DNA of 64,000 bases from an uncultured Dokdonia sp. GTDB lineage: Bacteria; Bacteroidota; Bacteroidia; Flavobacteriales; Flavobacteriaceae. Of the stretch, positions 1 to 8,579 are shown piece after piece. The notes below the pieces were generated by a model, which saw only the letters and a list, made by a program, of their open reading frames with translations, was not told the DNA's origin and did not search any database. The first letter of the stretch is position 1, and each line of letters starts with the position of its first letter. A program made the position numbers and the translations under genes. The stretch spans positions 1-64,000 of the forward strand of contig CANNDF010000008.1 of NCBI GenBank assembly GCA_947503305.1, read 5' to 3'.

Positions 1-32
1 GTCTAATACAGATATGTGTTAGACCTTTTTTT
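1..32 (+). terminator. Intrinsic terminator of a gene left of the window
   Basis: A 9-base stem (GTCTAATAC with GTGTTAGAC, one wobble pair) closes a 6-base loop and is followed by seven T. It would stop rightward transcription entering from outside the window. The stem may extend beyond base 1. Confidence 0.6.
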
Positions 33-136
33 ATTGCCTGAAATCATAGGAAAACCTAAAATACATTATCCTAATAGCGTAGAATATTATTGAGTGTTTT
101 GTTTAGGTAAGGAACAAAAATAATATGTACAGACAT

Positions 137-172
137 AAAAAAGGCTTCTAAGATACATTAGAAGCCTTTTTT
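137..172. terminator. Bidirectional intrinsic terminator
   Basis: An 11-base perfect stem (AAGGCTTCTAA / TTAGAAGCCTT) with a 6-base loop is flanked by A on the left and T on the right, so it can work both ways. It sits just past the end of the leftward zinc-ribbon-like gene. Bases 33 to 136 hold nothing I can identify. Confidence 0.8.
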
Positions 173-193
173 ATAGAATGGTAGAAAGTGAGT

Positions 194-973
194 TTAAATA
201 GATTTAAACATTGCTTCCATTTTTTGTTGTTCTTCAGAAGCAAGCTCGCTATCTACTAGGATACGACCACTATGCTCATCTGTAATAATCTTTTTGCGAC
301 CAGCAATTTCTACTTGCACTTGTGGTGGAATAGTAAAGAAAGAACCTCCAGATGCACCACGTTCTATGGCTACTACAGCTAGACCATTACGTACATTTTT
401 ACGTATACGTTTGTAAGCTTTTACAAGACGTTCATCTATTACTTTTTCATAATCTTCACTCTTTTGTATAAGAGCTTTCTCTTCTTTTTCTGTTTCAGCA
501 AGAATAGCATCAAGCTCACTCTTTTTATGCTTAAGGTGTTTTTCACGCTCACCAAGTCGTTCTTTTGTAGTACCGATTACTTCATTTTTTTGCTCAATTT
601 GAGCTTTGAATTCACGGATATTTTTTTCGGCTAATTGGATTTCTAATTCTTGAAATTCAACTTCTTTACTCAAGGCATTAAACTCACGATTGTTTCGAAC
701 ATTCTTTTGTTGCTCCGAGTATTTTTTGATAGAAGCCTTAGAGTCTTCAATTTGAATCTTCTTAGCTTTAATCTGATCTTCTATAATAGATAGCTCATTG
801 TCTAGTTTCTCAATGCGTTTATTGAGACCAGCTACTTCGTCTTCTAGATCTTCTACTTCTAATGGTAATTCACCTCGTACATTACGTATTTGATCCACAC
901 GTGAATCAATAAGTTGTAAATCATAAATAGCTCGTAGCTTTTCTTCGACAGTTGCCTCCTTTTTCTTTGCCAT
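194..973 (-). CDS. Coiled-coil protein with degenerate C4 zinc-ribbon domain
   Basis: 259 residues. Residues about 30 to 180 are a long Glu/Lys-rich coiled coil. The C-terminal part (about 200 to 245) matches the C4-type zinc ribbon of the CT398-like/zf-RING_7 family in spacing and in the conserved IPPQ and GRILVD segments. The family normally carries two Cys pairs there; this copy has GASGGSF and DEHSGRI, so every zinc ligand is gone while the fold signature remains. The family has been linked to nucleic-acid or flagellar/secretion functions elsewhere, but its role in flavobacteria is not established. It starts 2 bases after the Nif3-like gene, so the two are probably one transcript ending at the hairpin at 137-172. 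Confidence 0.85.
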   Translation of the reverse strand: MAKKKEATVEEKLRAIYDLQLIDSRVDQIRNVRGELPLEVEDLEDEVAGLNKRIEKLDNELSIIEDQIKAKKIQIEDSKASIKKYSEQQKNVRNNREFNALSKEVEFQELEIQLAEKNIREFKAQIEQKNEVIGTTKERLGEREKHLKHKKSELDAILAETEKEEKALIQKSEDYEKVIDERLVKAYKRIRKNVRNGLAVVAIERGASGGSFFTIPPQVQVEIAGRKKIITDEHSGRILVDSELASEEQQKMEAMFKSI

Positions 974-975
974 AC

Positions 976-2070
976 TTATATATAGTTGATGGGATTGGTA
1001 TTTTCTTCTGATAAAATGACTGCAAAATTACGAATTTTTTCTGTAAGATAATCGGCTATTAAGTTTTTTGTAAAACGCTCGCTTTCAAAATGCCCAATAT
1101 CTGCAATTAAAATTTGTTTTTCTGCCTTATAATAGTCGTGATATTTTAAATCTGACGTTACATAAGCGTCTGCATTATTTCTAATAGCTTGTGAAATTCC
1201 AAAGGCTCCACTTCCACCTAGAACGGCTACTTTCCTTATGGGCTTGTCTAATAATCCAGAATGTCTAATACCGCCCGTTTTAAAAATATCTTTAGTATAT
1301 TTTAAAAAATCTATTTCAGTCATAGGTTTTTTGAGATCTCCTATCATACCCATTCCTATATTTTGATGTGTATTTTGTAAGGCAGTAATTTCATAAGCTA
1401 CTTCTTCATATGGATGACTTGTAAAAAGCGCTTTAAGAATTTTGTTTTTAAGATGTTTTTCAAACGTAAGATTGATTTGTGTCTCTGCTTCTAGATGTTG
1501 TTTCCCAATCTCACCATAAGTTGGATTTGTATTTTCGCTTGCGCGAAAAGTGCCTTCTCCTTGAATATTGAAGCTACATTGATCATAATTTCCTATGTGA
1601 CCCGCTCCAACATTAAATAAAGCTTCTTTTACTTTTTTCGCGAAAGCGTGAGGGACATATGTGACAAGCTTATAAATGAAGTTTTCTTTTGGAATTAAAA
1701 TTCGAGTGTCTATAAGATCTAAAGCTTTTGCCATTCCATAATTTACTCCATGAAGAGCATTATCTAATGCAGTATGGATAGCATAAATTGCAATATCATT
1801 TTTTATAGCTTTGATTACTGCTCTTTCTACATAATTAGATCCTATTAGTTTTTTTAAACCTGAAAATATAATAGGGTGAAAACAAACAATTAGATTACAT
1901 TTTTTATCGATAGCTTCTTGAACTACATTTTCTAATGCATCATGTGCTACTAATATATTTGTCACTTTTTCTGATGAGTTCCCTACTAGTAAGCCTACAT
2001 TGTCAAAATCTTCTGCATAGGCTAGTGGAGCCCATTCTTCAAGGTCATCTATAATGTCTTGTATTGTCAT
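976..2070 (-). CDS. Nif3-like dinuclear metal centre protein (DUF34, YbgI type)
   Basis: 364 residues, the long form of the family with a PII-like insert in the middle (HPYEEVAYEI near residue 215). Metal-site motifs are visible: CFHPIIFSGLKKL, AIHTALDNALHGVN, and near the C-terminus SDLKYHDYYKA and DIGHFESERF. The family binds two metal ions; GTP cyclohydrolase-like or metal-handling roles have been proposed but the substrate is unsettled. It is co-transcribed with the zinc-ribbon-like gene, a pairing I recall as common in Bacteroidota. It carries one intact dispersed palindrome (read as HAFAKK) and one decayed copy (FRASEN). Confidence 0.9.
   Translation of the reverse strand: MTIQDIIDDLEEWAPLAYAEDFDNVGLLVGNSSEKVTNILVAHDALENVVQEAIDKKCNLIVCFHPIIFSGLKKLIGSNYVERAVIKAIKNDIAIYAIHTALDNALHGVNYGMAKALDLIDTRILIPKENFIYKLVTYVPHAFAKKVKEALFNVGAGHIGNYDQCSFNIQGEGTFRASENTNPTYGEIGKQHLEAETQINLTFEKHLKNKILKALFTSHPYEEVAYEITALQNTHQNIGMGMIGDLKKPMTEIDFLKYTKDIFKTGGIRHSGLLDKPIRKVAVLGGSGAFGISQAIRNNADAYVTSDLKYHDYYKAEKQILIADIGHFESERFTKNLIADYLTEKIRNFAVILSEENTNPINYI
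1536..1549. repeat. Decayed copy of the dispersed palindrome
   Basis: TCGCTTGCGCGAAAAG keeps both arms of CGCTTTCGCGAAAGCG but differs at two or three bases. It lies inside the Nif3-like gene, only about 100 bases from an intact copy, in a poorly conserved stretch. Confidence 0.5.
1636..1648. repeat. Dispersed palindrome, copy 1 (in Nif3-like gene)
   Basis: TTTCGCGAAAGCG: the full core and right arm, with the left arm replaced by T. Read on the minus strand it encodes AFAK in the segment PHAFAKKVKE. Confidence 0.85.
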
Positions 2071-2135
2071 ATAGTTAATGTTATTGTCAAATGTTGAATA
2101 ACTGGTTTGACATAAAGTAGTAAAGATAAAAATTA

Positions 2136-2143
2136 TACCTTCG
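2136..2143 (+). promoter_or_regulatory. Putative -7 element of lpxK
   Basis: TACCTTCG differs at one base from the Bacteroidota -7 element TAnnTTTG. It ends six bases before the lpxK ATG, so transcripts would be almost leaderless. I see no TTG at normal spacing upstream. Confidence 0.4.
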
Positions 2144-2149
2144 CAGTTT

Positions 2150-3160
2150 ATGAAACACCTTCGTAAAATCTTATTTCCTTTTGCAGGGCTTTATTACCTT
2201 ATTACGTATTTACGTAATAAGGGGTATGATTGGAAGTTGTTTTCTTCTAAAGAGTTTCAGTTACCCGTTATTTGTGTAGGTAATTTAAGTACTGGAGGAA
2301 CTGGTAAAACTCCCATGACAGAATATCTTATTAGACTTTTAAAAGACTCGTATAAGGTTGCTACTTTAAGTCGAGGATATGGAAGAAAGACAGAAGGGTA
2401 CCTTGATGTTTCTGCAAATGACTTATCTAAAAATGTAGGAGATGAGCCCTTACAGTTTGCTCAAAAATTTGATGATATAAGAGTTGCTGTTTCTGAAAAA
2501 CGAAGGGAAGGGATTGAGATTTTACTTAGTTCATCTCCTTCTCCAGAACTTATTATTCTTGATGATGCTTTTCAACATAGGAAAGTAAAAGCTGGGTTTC
2601 AAATTTTATTGACTACGTTTTCTGATATATATAGTAGTGATTTTTTACTTCCAGTAGGAAATTTACGAGAATCAAGAAAAGGAGCTCATAGAGCTCAGAG
2701 TATTATTGTTACAAAATGCCCTATTGAACTTTCTATAAACGATAGAGAAAAAATTAAGAAGGATCTTAAGACATTGCCTAATCAATCGGTTTATTTTACA
2801 GCAATTGATTATGATACTAAACTAGAAGGTAATAAGGGTAGCATTTCTTTTGAAGAGCTATCTAAAAGAAAAGTGACATTAGTCACTGGGATTGCAAACC
2901 CAAAACCATTGGTTTCTTTTATAAAAAAACAAGATATTGTATTTACTCATGATGCGTATGGAGATCACCATAACTTCACAGCAAATGAAATAAGAAAACT
3001 GGATACTTGTGAATGTATTATCACTACAGAAAAAGATTATATGCGCCTTGCTCCTGTGCTTAAAAACGCATCTATATACTATCTTCCTATTCGTGTAAAA
3101 TTTTTAGATAAGGGCGCTCTTTTTAATGAAGAGATTATACACTTTGCAAAAGGGTTTTAG
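2150..3160 (+). CDS. lpxK: Tetraacyldisaccharide 4'-kinase LpxK
   Basis: 336 residues, usual family length. LpxK phosphorylates the 4' position of the tetraacyl-disaccharide precursor at the inner membrane to give lipid IVA. The N-terminus has a hydrophobic anchor (residues about 8 to 20) and a Walker A P-loop, GGTGKTP, at 49-55. The family segment ILDDAFQHRKVKAG follows, and the C-terminal half carries the HHNF/TTEKDYMRL motifs. It stands alone between divergent (Nif3-like) and convergent (histidine kinase) neighbours. The 3' end overlaps the histidine kinase stop by four bases, leaving no room for a terminator. Confidence 0.95.
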   Translation: MKHLRKILFPFAGLYYLITYLRNKGYDWKLFSSKEFQLPVICVGNLSTGGTGKTPMTEYLIRLLKDSYKVATLSRGYGRKTEGYLDVSANDLSKNVGDEPLQFAQKFDDIRVAVSEKRREGIEILLSSSPSPELIILDDAFQHRKVKAGFQILLTTFSDIYSSDFLLPVGNLRESRKGAHRAQSIIVTKCPIELSINDREKIKKDLKTLPNQSVYFTAIDYDTKLEGNKGSISFEELSKRKVTLVTGIANPKPLVSFIKKQDIVFTHDAYGDHHNFTANEIRKLDTCECIITTEKDYMRLAPVLKNASIYYLPIRVKFLDKGALFNEEIIHFAKGF

Positions 3161-5373
3161 CTTGTAACCTTAGATTGCTTTAGTCCATTATGAATTTTCT
3201 GGAAAAATTCTTCTACTTTATATGGTTTTGGGATAATATCATTAAAACCAGCCTCATAAAATTCATCAATATTTTCATCTATAGTAACCGCGGTTAATGC
3301 TAGAATTGGGATATCTCTGTCAAAAAGCCGTATTTGCTCTGTAGCTTCTATACCGCTAATACCCGGCATGTGAATATCCATTAAAATGAGATCAAATTCT
3401 TTTGTTCTAGCCTTTTCTACAGCAATTTCTCCATTATCTGCGACATCACATATCATCTTATTTTTTTCAAGAATCTTACGTGTTATCATCTGATTGATTT
3501 TATTGTCTTCTACCACTAGAATTTTACGATTTTCTAATGCTACATAATCCACATCATAAATAATGTTATGCGGGTTTTGTTCTTCCTCAGATTGCTTAGT
3601 AAGAGAATACTTAATATCAAATGAGAATGTAGATCCTTTACCCAATGTACTTTCTAAAGATATTTTACTATTAAGTAAATCAAGTAAATTCTTGACAATA
3701 GATAGGCCTAGTCCTGTACCTCCAAATTTTCGATTAATTGCTACTGATCCTTGTGTAAAGTTTTGGAAAATATTTTTTTGTTTTTTCTTTGAGATTCCTT
3801 CTCCTGTATCGGCAATTTCAAAATGCAGATAGATTTCAGTATCGTTTTGTTTGATTTTTTGAACTCGAACGCTTACTGTACCATCTCTAGTAAACTTCAC
3901 TGCATTTCCGACAAGATTAATTAGAATTTGAGAAATCATAAGTGGGTCCCCTAAAAGCTCTCCAGGGATATCTTCATCAAATTCAAAATTGAGCTTATTT
4001 CCTTTGTCTTTAGCCGATTTCCCTAAAGCAAATAATACATCTTCAATACGTTTTCTAAGATTAAAGCTTGTTTGTTCGACCTCTACTTTATTTGCTTCAA
4101 GTTTATTGAGATCTAGTATGTTATTAATAAGAGATAATAGATATTCACCAGAAAATTTAAGAGAATCTAGATGCTTTTTCTGTTCCTCTGTTGGATTTTC
4201 ACTTAGTAGTAAATGCGTAAGACCTGTTACTGCATACATCGGAGTACGGAGTTCATGAGTAATCGTAGATAAGAACTGTGCTTTTACCATGGATGCTTTT
4301 TCTGCATTGTCTTTTGCAATAATAAGCTCTGTATTTTTGGCTTGTAGTAATTCGTTTGCTTTGGCTCTAAGATTGTTGTTTTTATATAAGGATAGAATAA
4401 GTAGTGATAATATGGTAACCATAGCAATACTTAGTACAGTGGTAAGTTTGCTGGCTTTTAGAGATCTATCTTTTTCCCGTTCTATTTCTATTTTTAAATT
4501 TTCAGAAAGGAATTTGTTTTGGGGTGCCTGATCTAATGTGGCAAGGTTTGTATTGCTTTCTTGAAGTTTTTCGAGTTGTGTATTATAAAGCGTAGTTTGC
4601 TCATAAGCTTTTTGGTAATCATTTTGATCATTTGCAATAACACTTGATGTTTTATACGACTCAAAAAGAAGGCCTTGAAAATCTTCTTTTGCACTTAGTG
4701 TTTGTGCTATTTCTAATGCGGTTTTAGCTTCAGGATATTTTTTAAGGATAGTAAGCGCTTTTGCTTTGTGTAAATTACTTTGTGCGAGTAAATAATTATT
4801 ACCTATTTCCTGAGCTTGATTAATAGCGCTATTGAATAGATTTTCTCCATTTTGAGCATTGTTATTTATTAATGCAATAATACCTTGATTAATAAATATT
4901 TCGGCTAATAACTCAGGTCTTCGCTTATTTTTAAGGAGCTCTTCGGCTTGTGTTAAATAAAGGGATGCTTTATTATATTCTTTTTCTTGCTGTTCTATTT
5001 TTGCTGCAATAATATAGCTTTGACCCAATCCCTCTTGCTCATTAGTTTCTTCTCTCATGGCAATAGCAAGGTCTATTTCTTCACGGGCTTTTTTAAAATT
5101 ATTTGTTTGGATATAAAGCCGAGATAGTGAACTTGAAATAAGTCCTATACGGTTTTTATTATCTATCGATTTAGCAAGTTCTCGAGCATTAATAAGTGTC
5201 TGGGCTGAGCTTGAATAGTCATTTGCCTCAATAGATACAGTAGCCGCTGTAAGTAAAGAATCAATTTTTTTGTTTGTAACTTTTTGCACAGACAAATCCT
5301 CTTCCTGTGCTCCAGCTAATATGGGCAAGAAGAGTAAGAATGTGAGCAAAAAACGTACTGAAAACATGCTCAT
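3157..5373 (-). CDS. Hybrid sensor histidine kinase with TPR sensor region and receiver domain
   Basis: 738 residues. A signal peptide (1-23) precedes a periplasmic all-helical region (30-290) of TPR-like repeats. One membrane helix lies at 311-330, then a short coiled coil, then HisKA with the phosphorylated His373 (THELRTP), HATPase with N490, DTGEG at 522 and GGTGLGL at 551, and a receiver with the phospho-acceptor Asp666 (LMDIHMP) and Lys716. No DNA-binding domain and no separate regulator sits nearby, so the output is unknown; a histidine phosphotransfer partner would be needed. It follows gap by 30 bases and may share the lipA-gap transcript. The stimulus is not evident. Confidence 0.93.
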   Translation of the reverse strand: MSMFSVRFLLTFLLFLPILAGAQEEDLSVQKVTNKKIDSLLTAATVSIEANDYSSSAQTLINARELAKSIDNKNRIGLISSSLSRLYIQTNNFKKAREEIDLAIAMREETNEQEGLGQSYIIAAKIEQQEKEYNKASLYLTQAEELLKNKRRPELLAEIFINQGIIALINNNAQNGENLFNSAINQAQEIGNNYLLAQSNLHKAKALTILKKYPEAKTALEIAQTLSAKEDFQGLLFESYKTSSVIANDQNDYQKAYEQTTLYNTQLEKLQESNTNLATLDQAPQNKFLSENLKIEIEREKDRSLKASKLTTVLSIAMVTILSLLILSLYKNNNLRAKANELLQAKNTELIIAKDNAEKASMVKAQFLSTITHELRTPMYAVTGLTHLLLSENPTEEQKKHLDSLKFSGEYLLSLINNILDLNKLEANKVEVEQTSFNLRKRIEDVLFALGKSAKDKGNKLNFEFDEDIPGELLGDPLMISQILINLVGNAVKFTRDGTVSVRVQKIKQNDTEIYLHFEIADTGEGISKKKQKNIFQNFTQGSVAINRKFGGTGLGLSIVKNLLDLLNSKISLESTLGKGSTFSFDIKYSLTKQSEEEQNPHNIIYDVDYVALENRKILVVEDNKINQMITRKILEKNKMICDVADNGEIAVEKARTKEFDLILMDIHMPGISGIEATEQIRLFDRDIPILALTAVTIDENIDEFYEAGFNDIIPKPYKVEEFFQKIHNGLKQSKVTS

Positions 5374-5403
5374 ATAAGTAGGTTATAACAACACGAATAT
5401 AAA

Positions 5404-6426
5404 TTAATTCTTCGAAATGTGTGAAATTAATTCAATAATTCGACTAGAATATCCTATCTCATTATCATACCAACCTATAATTTTTACCATTTTCCCAATA
5501 ACAGAAGTCATTTGAGAGTCAAAAATACATGAGTGTGTGTTTCCTATAATATCAACAGATACTAATGGTAAGTCCGTATACTCAACAATACCTTTTAAAT
5601 GTGTTTCAGAGGCGTTTTTAAGAGCTTGATTTACTTCTTTTATAGTGGTACTTTCTTTTACATTAAGTGTAATGTCTGTAAGAGATCCATTTGCAATAGG
5701 GACTCTGATACCACACCCTCCAATTGTATTTGAAAGGTGAGGAAATATTTTTGTCAACGCTTTTGCAGCTCCTGTAGTAGTAGGTACAATACTTTGTCCG
5801 GCAGCTCTGGCTCTTCTCAAATCCCTATGTGGTTGATCGTGTAGGCTTTGATCTGTAGTATAAGAATGTACCGTTGTGATATATGCTTGTTCAATACCGC
5901 ATAAGTCATCAAGTACACTGATCATAGGTGCTGCATTATTTGTAGTACATGACGCATTTGAAATAATAGTTTCGGTACCATCTAGAATATGATCATTCAC
6001 TCCGAGGACAACCATTTTAATCCCTTCATCTTGAGGTGGAACCGTAAGAATTACTTTTTTAGCACCGTTGGTAATATGGTGCTCAAGTGCATTTTTAGTT
6101 TTAAATTTTCCTGTACTTTCAATGACAATATCTGGATTTACAATGTGCCAAGGAATCTTTTCGATGTTTGGTTGATTAAATAAGGGTATTTCTTTGGAAT
6201 TTACTATAATGACTGATGGGTGAAGAGGGTTTTCGCTTTCGCGAAAGCGGACATCTGTGTTAAAAATACCATGAATACTGTCAAACTTTACTAAGTGACT
6301 CAAGGTATGTGCATTTGCTAAGTCATTAATTGCAACAACTTCTATATTTGGGTGTTTATGAAGTAGCCTAAAGAGATTACGACCTATACGCCCAAAGCCG
6401 TTAATTGCAACTTTGATAGAACTCAT
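5404..6426 (-). CDS. gap: Glyceraldehyde-3-phosphate dehydrogenase
   Basis: 340 residues. It oxidises glyceraldehyde 3-phosphate with NAD and phosphate. Visible are the NAD-binding start INGFGRIGR, the nucleophile Cys160 in NASCTTN, the phosphate-binding SYTTDQSLHD segment, the S-loop ARAAGQSIVPTTTGAA and the C-terminal WYDNEIGYSSR. Residues 60-65 (RFRESE) are encoded by the dispersed palindrome and fall in a variable surface region. It follows lipA by six bases. Flavobacteria often carry more than one GAPDH, so this could be a second isozyme rather than the main glycolytic one; the sequence does not decide. Confidence 0.95.
   Translation of the reverse strand: MSSIKVAINGFGRIGRNLFRLLHKHPNIEVVAINDLANAHTLSHLVKFDSIHGIFNTDVRFRESENPLHPSVIIVNSKEIPLFNQPNIEKIPWHIVNPDIVIESTGKFKTKNALEHHITNGAKKVILTVPPQDEGIKMVVLGVNDHILDGTETIISNASCTTNNAAPMISVLDDLCGIEQAYITTVHSYTTDQSLHDQPHRDLRRARAAGQSIVPTTTGAAKALTKIFPHLSNTIGGCGIRVPIANGSLTDITLNVKESTTIKEVNQALKNASETHLKGIVEYTDLPLVSVDIIGNTHSCIFDSQMTSVIGKMVKIIGWYDNEIGYSSRIIELISHISKN
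6234..6249. repeat. Dispersed palindrome, copy 2 (in gap)
   Basis: A perfect 16-base palindrome, CGCTTTCGCGAAAGCG. On the gap coding strand it is read as RFRES. Confidence 0.95.
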
Positions 6427-6432
6427 AGTGTA

Positions 6433-7305
6433 TTACTTAAGGTGTTTCTGTGCTTTGTATGACGAACGTACAAGAGCTCCACTTTCTACATGTCTGAACC
6501 CCATTTCCAGACCTATTTTTTCATATTTCTTAAATTGATCAGGAGTAATAAACTGTTTTACAGGTAAATGCTTTTTTGAAGGTTGTAAATATTGCCCTAT
6601 AGTTATAATATCTAACCCTACGGCTCTTAAGTCTTTCATAGTTTGAATAACTTCATCTTCGGTCTCTCCTAATCCTAGCATGATCCCCGATTTAGTTCTT
6701 TTAATTCCATTGTCCTTAAGATATTTTAGGACTCCTAAACTACGCTCGTATTTGGCTTGTATGCGTACTTCTCGAGTCAGGCGTTTTACAGTTTCCATAT
6801 TATGAGAAACAACCTCAGGATTTACTTCTATAATACGATCTAAAAGGTTTTCTTCTCCTTGAAAGTCTGGAATTAAAGTTTCCAGTGTAGTCTCTGGGTT
6901 CATGCGACGAATGGCCTTTACAGTTTCACTCCAGATAATGGTTCCCATATCTTTAAGATCATCTCTGTCTACAGAGGTGATTACTGCATGTTTAATGGAC
7001 ATTATTTTTATAGATCTAGCCACTTTTTCTGGCTCTTCCCAATCTACAGTTTCGGGACGTCCAGTTTTGACCCCACAAAAACCACATGAACGTGTACAAA
7101 CATTACCTAGTATCATAAAAGTAGCCGTTCCTTCACTCCAACATTCACCCATATTTGGGCAACTACCAGATGTACATATCGTATGTAGATCATATTTATC
7201 TACAAGGCCTCTGAGTTCTGTATATTTTTTTCCTGTGGGTAATTTTACCCTAAGCCATTTAGGTTTAGGTTGTCGAACAGGGGGTGTAATTGTTTCTTCT
7301 TGCAT
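6433..7305 (-). CDS. lipA: Lipoyl synthase LipA
   Basis: 290 residues from the ATG at 7305. An upstream in-frame TTG at 7326 lies inside a promoter element and is rejected as start. LipA is a radical SAM enzyme that inserts two sulfurs into protein-bound octanoyl groups. The auxiliary cluster Cys are C44, C49 and C55 ([12 protein letters not shown]), the SAM cluster Cys are C70, C74 and C77 (CTRSCGFC), and the closing RSSY motif is present (LVRSSYKA). It leads a leftward lipA-gap-(kinase) unit. No lipB is seen nearby. Lipoate serves pyruvate and 2-oxoglutarate dehydrogenases, so grouping with GAPDH fits central carbon metabolism. Confidence 0.96.
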   Translation of the reverse strand: MQEETITPPVRQPKPKWLRVKLPTGKKYTELRGLVDKYDLHTICTSGSCPNMGECWSEGTATFMILGNVCTRSCGFCGVKTGRPETVDWEEPEKVARSIKIMSIKHAVITSVDRDDLKDMGTIIWSETVKAIRRMNPETTLETLIPDFQGEENLLDRIIEVNPEVVSHNMETVKRLTREVRIQAKYERSLGVLKYLKDNGIKRTKSGIMLGLGETEDEVIQTMKDLRAVGLDIITIGQYLQPSKKHLPVKQFITPDQFKKYEKIGLEMGFRHVESGALVRSSYKAQKHLK

Positions 7306-7323
7306 AGCTTTTTTCAAGGAAGA

Positions 7324-7331
7324 CAAAGATA
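7324..7331 (-). promoter_or_regulatory. -7 promoter element of lipA
   Basis: On the minus strand TATCTTTG matches TAnnTTTG exactly, 18 bases before the lipA ATG at 7305. No TTG at the usual distance is obvious. Confidence 0.55.
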
Positions 7332-7378
7332 CGAATAAAAGCTTTTTAGTAACCCATGCATATGATGGTATGGATACA

Positions 7379-8110
7379 CTAAAAAAGTAGCTGAAGTTCT
7401 TTTAAATCATATTCATTCATAATGTCATCTTCTTCTAGTAATATGAGTTTGCCTTGATCTGTTACTCCTTTTATAATTCCCACAAATTGCTCTTGGTTGG
7501 GTTTTACAAAAGTAGAAGGTTTGTTTATTCGAAATAAGTGGTTTTCATAATCTTTTTTAATGTCATCAAATCCACCTTCAAGTAAAGTTTTGACATAGTA
7601 ATGAAATTGATCGAGGAGTAGATTTAGAATTTCTTCTAGGTCAAAGTGTATTCCTGTTTGAGATTTTATAGAGGTTACTCGTGAAACATTTTCCCATTCT
7701 GTTTGATTAACATTGAGTCCTACTCCTAAGATCATAGCATCTAATTCCCCTTTTTTTATGACATTTTCGATAAGAATACCACATATTTTTTGCTTGTCTG
7801 ACAATATGTCGTTAGGCCATTTTACTTTAACATTTTTAATCAATAATTTATGTAATACATCTTTTACAGCTAGTGATGCTGCCATTAGGGCATAAAATTG
7901 TTGATTTATAGTAATACGTTGTATTTTTCTAAAAACACTGAATGTGAGGTTTTTACCTGACTCTGTGCTCCATTGTGTACCCATTTGTCCTCTGCCTTTC
8001 GTTTGCTCTAAGGACCATACGACAGTGTCTTCCTGAAGGTGTTCGATTTTGGCTAATGACTTTATATAGTCATTTGTTGAATCAGTGGTATGAAGTTTGA
8101 CAATACGCAT
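7379..8110 (-). CDS. birA: Biotin-[acetyl-CoA-carboxylase] ligase
   Basis: 243 residues. It activates biotin as biotinyl-AMP and transfers it to the biotin carboxyl carrier protein. Family motifs are TDSTNDYIK, the GRGQMGTQW biotinyl-AMP loop (near residue 40), VKWPNDIL and GVGLNVNQ. There is no N-terminal helix-turn-helix, so it is the monofunctional type without a repressor role. It faces rsfS across an 86-base divergent promoter region. The partner carboxylase subunit gene accA lies 20 kb away in this window. Confidence 0.93.
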   Translation of the reverse strand: MRIVKLHTTDSTNDYIKSLAKIEHLQEDTVVWSLEQTKGRGQMGTQWSTESGKNLTFSVFRKIQRITINQQFYALMAASLAVKDVLHKLLIKNVKVKWPNDILSDKQKICGILIENVIKKGELDAMILGVGLNVNQTEWENVSRVTSIKSQTGIHFDLEEILNLLLDQFHYYVKTLLEGGFDDIKKDYENHLFRINKPSTFVKPNQEQFVGIIKGVTDQGKLILLEEDDIMNEYDLKELQLLF

Positions 8111-8149
8111 ATACGTATAATAATGTTATTTAAACTTATGTTAAGAAGG

Positions 8150-8178
8150 TTGATAAACGTAAAATTGTGATAACTTTG
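8150..8178 (+). promoter_or_regulatory. Promoter of the rsfS-ftsH unit
   Basis: TTG at 8150-8152, an 18-base spacer, and TAACTTTG at 8171-8178 match the Bacteroidota -33/-7 pattern. The rsfS ATG follows 18 bases later. Confidence 0.7.
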
Positions 8179-8196
8179 TGTAAATAAAAGGATTTA

Positions 8197-8568
8197 ATGG
8201 CAAAAAAGGAAACGAGCACAGACCAATTAATTACAAAAATAATAGGAGGAATTGAAGAAGTTAAAGGTCAGAATATTGATATTCTGGATTTAAGGGATAT
8301 TGAAAATACGGTATGTGATTATTTCATTATTTGTAATGGTACTTCAAATACTCAGGTAACTGCTATCGTTAATTCGGTACAAAAACTGGTGAGTAAAGAA
8401 TTAAAAGAAAAGCCTTGGCATGTAGAAGGTATGGATAATTCTGAATGGGTACTTATGGATTACGTAAATGTTGTTGTTCATGTATTTCAAAAGCATATCC
8501 GTGAATTTTACGATATAGAAAGCCTTTGGGGTGATGCAAAAATTACTACCATAGCAACTAGTTACTAA
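8197..8568 (+). CDS. rsfS: Ribosome silencing factor RsfS
   Basis: 123 residues, usual length. RsfS binds ribosomal protein L14 on the large subunit and blocks subunit joining, lowering translation when nutrients run short. Family segments are DIRDIE-like ILDLRDIENTVCDYFIICNG, the central KPWHVEGMDNSEWVLMDY and the C-terminal RXFYDIESLWGDA-like stretch. It is 11 bases ahead of ftsH and almost surely co-transcribed from the promoter at 8150-8178. Confidence 0.93.
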   Translation: MAKKETSTDQLITKIIGGIEEVKGQNIDILDLRDIENTVCDYFIICNGTSNTQVTAIVNSVQKLVSKELKEKPWHVEGMDNSEWVLMDYVNVVVHVFQKHIREFYDIESLWGDAKITTIATSY

Positions 8569-8579
8569 AAAAACAATTA

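Noticed and set aside
6902-7390. A 162-codon open frame opposite lipA
   Set aside because: It is antisense to a well-conserved gene and shows no family features.
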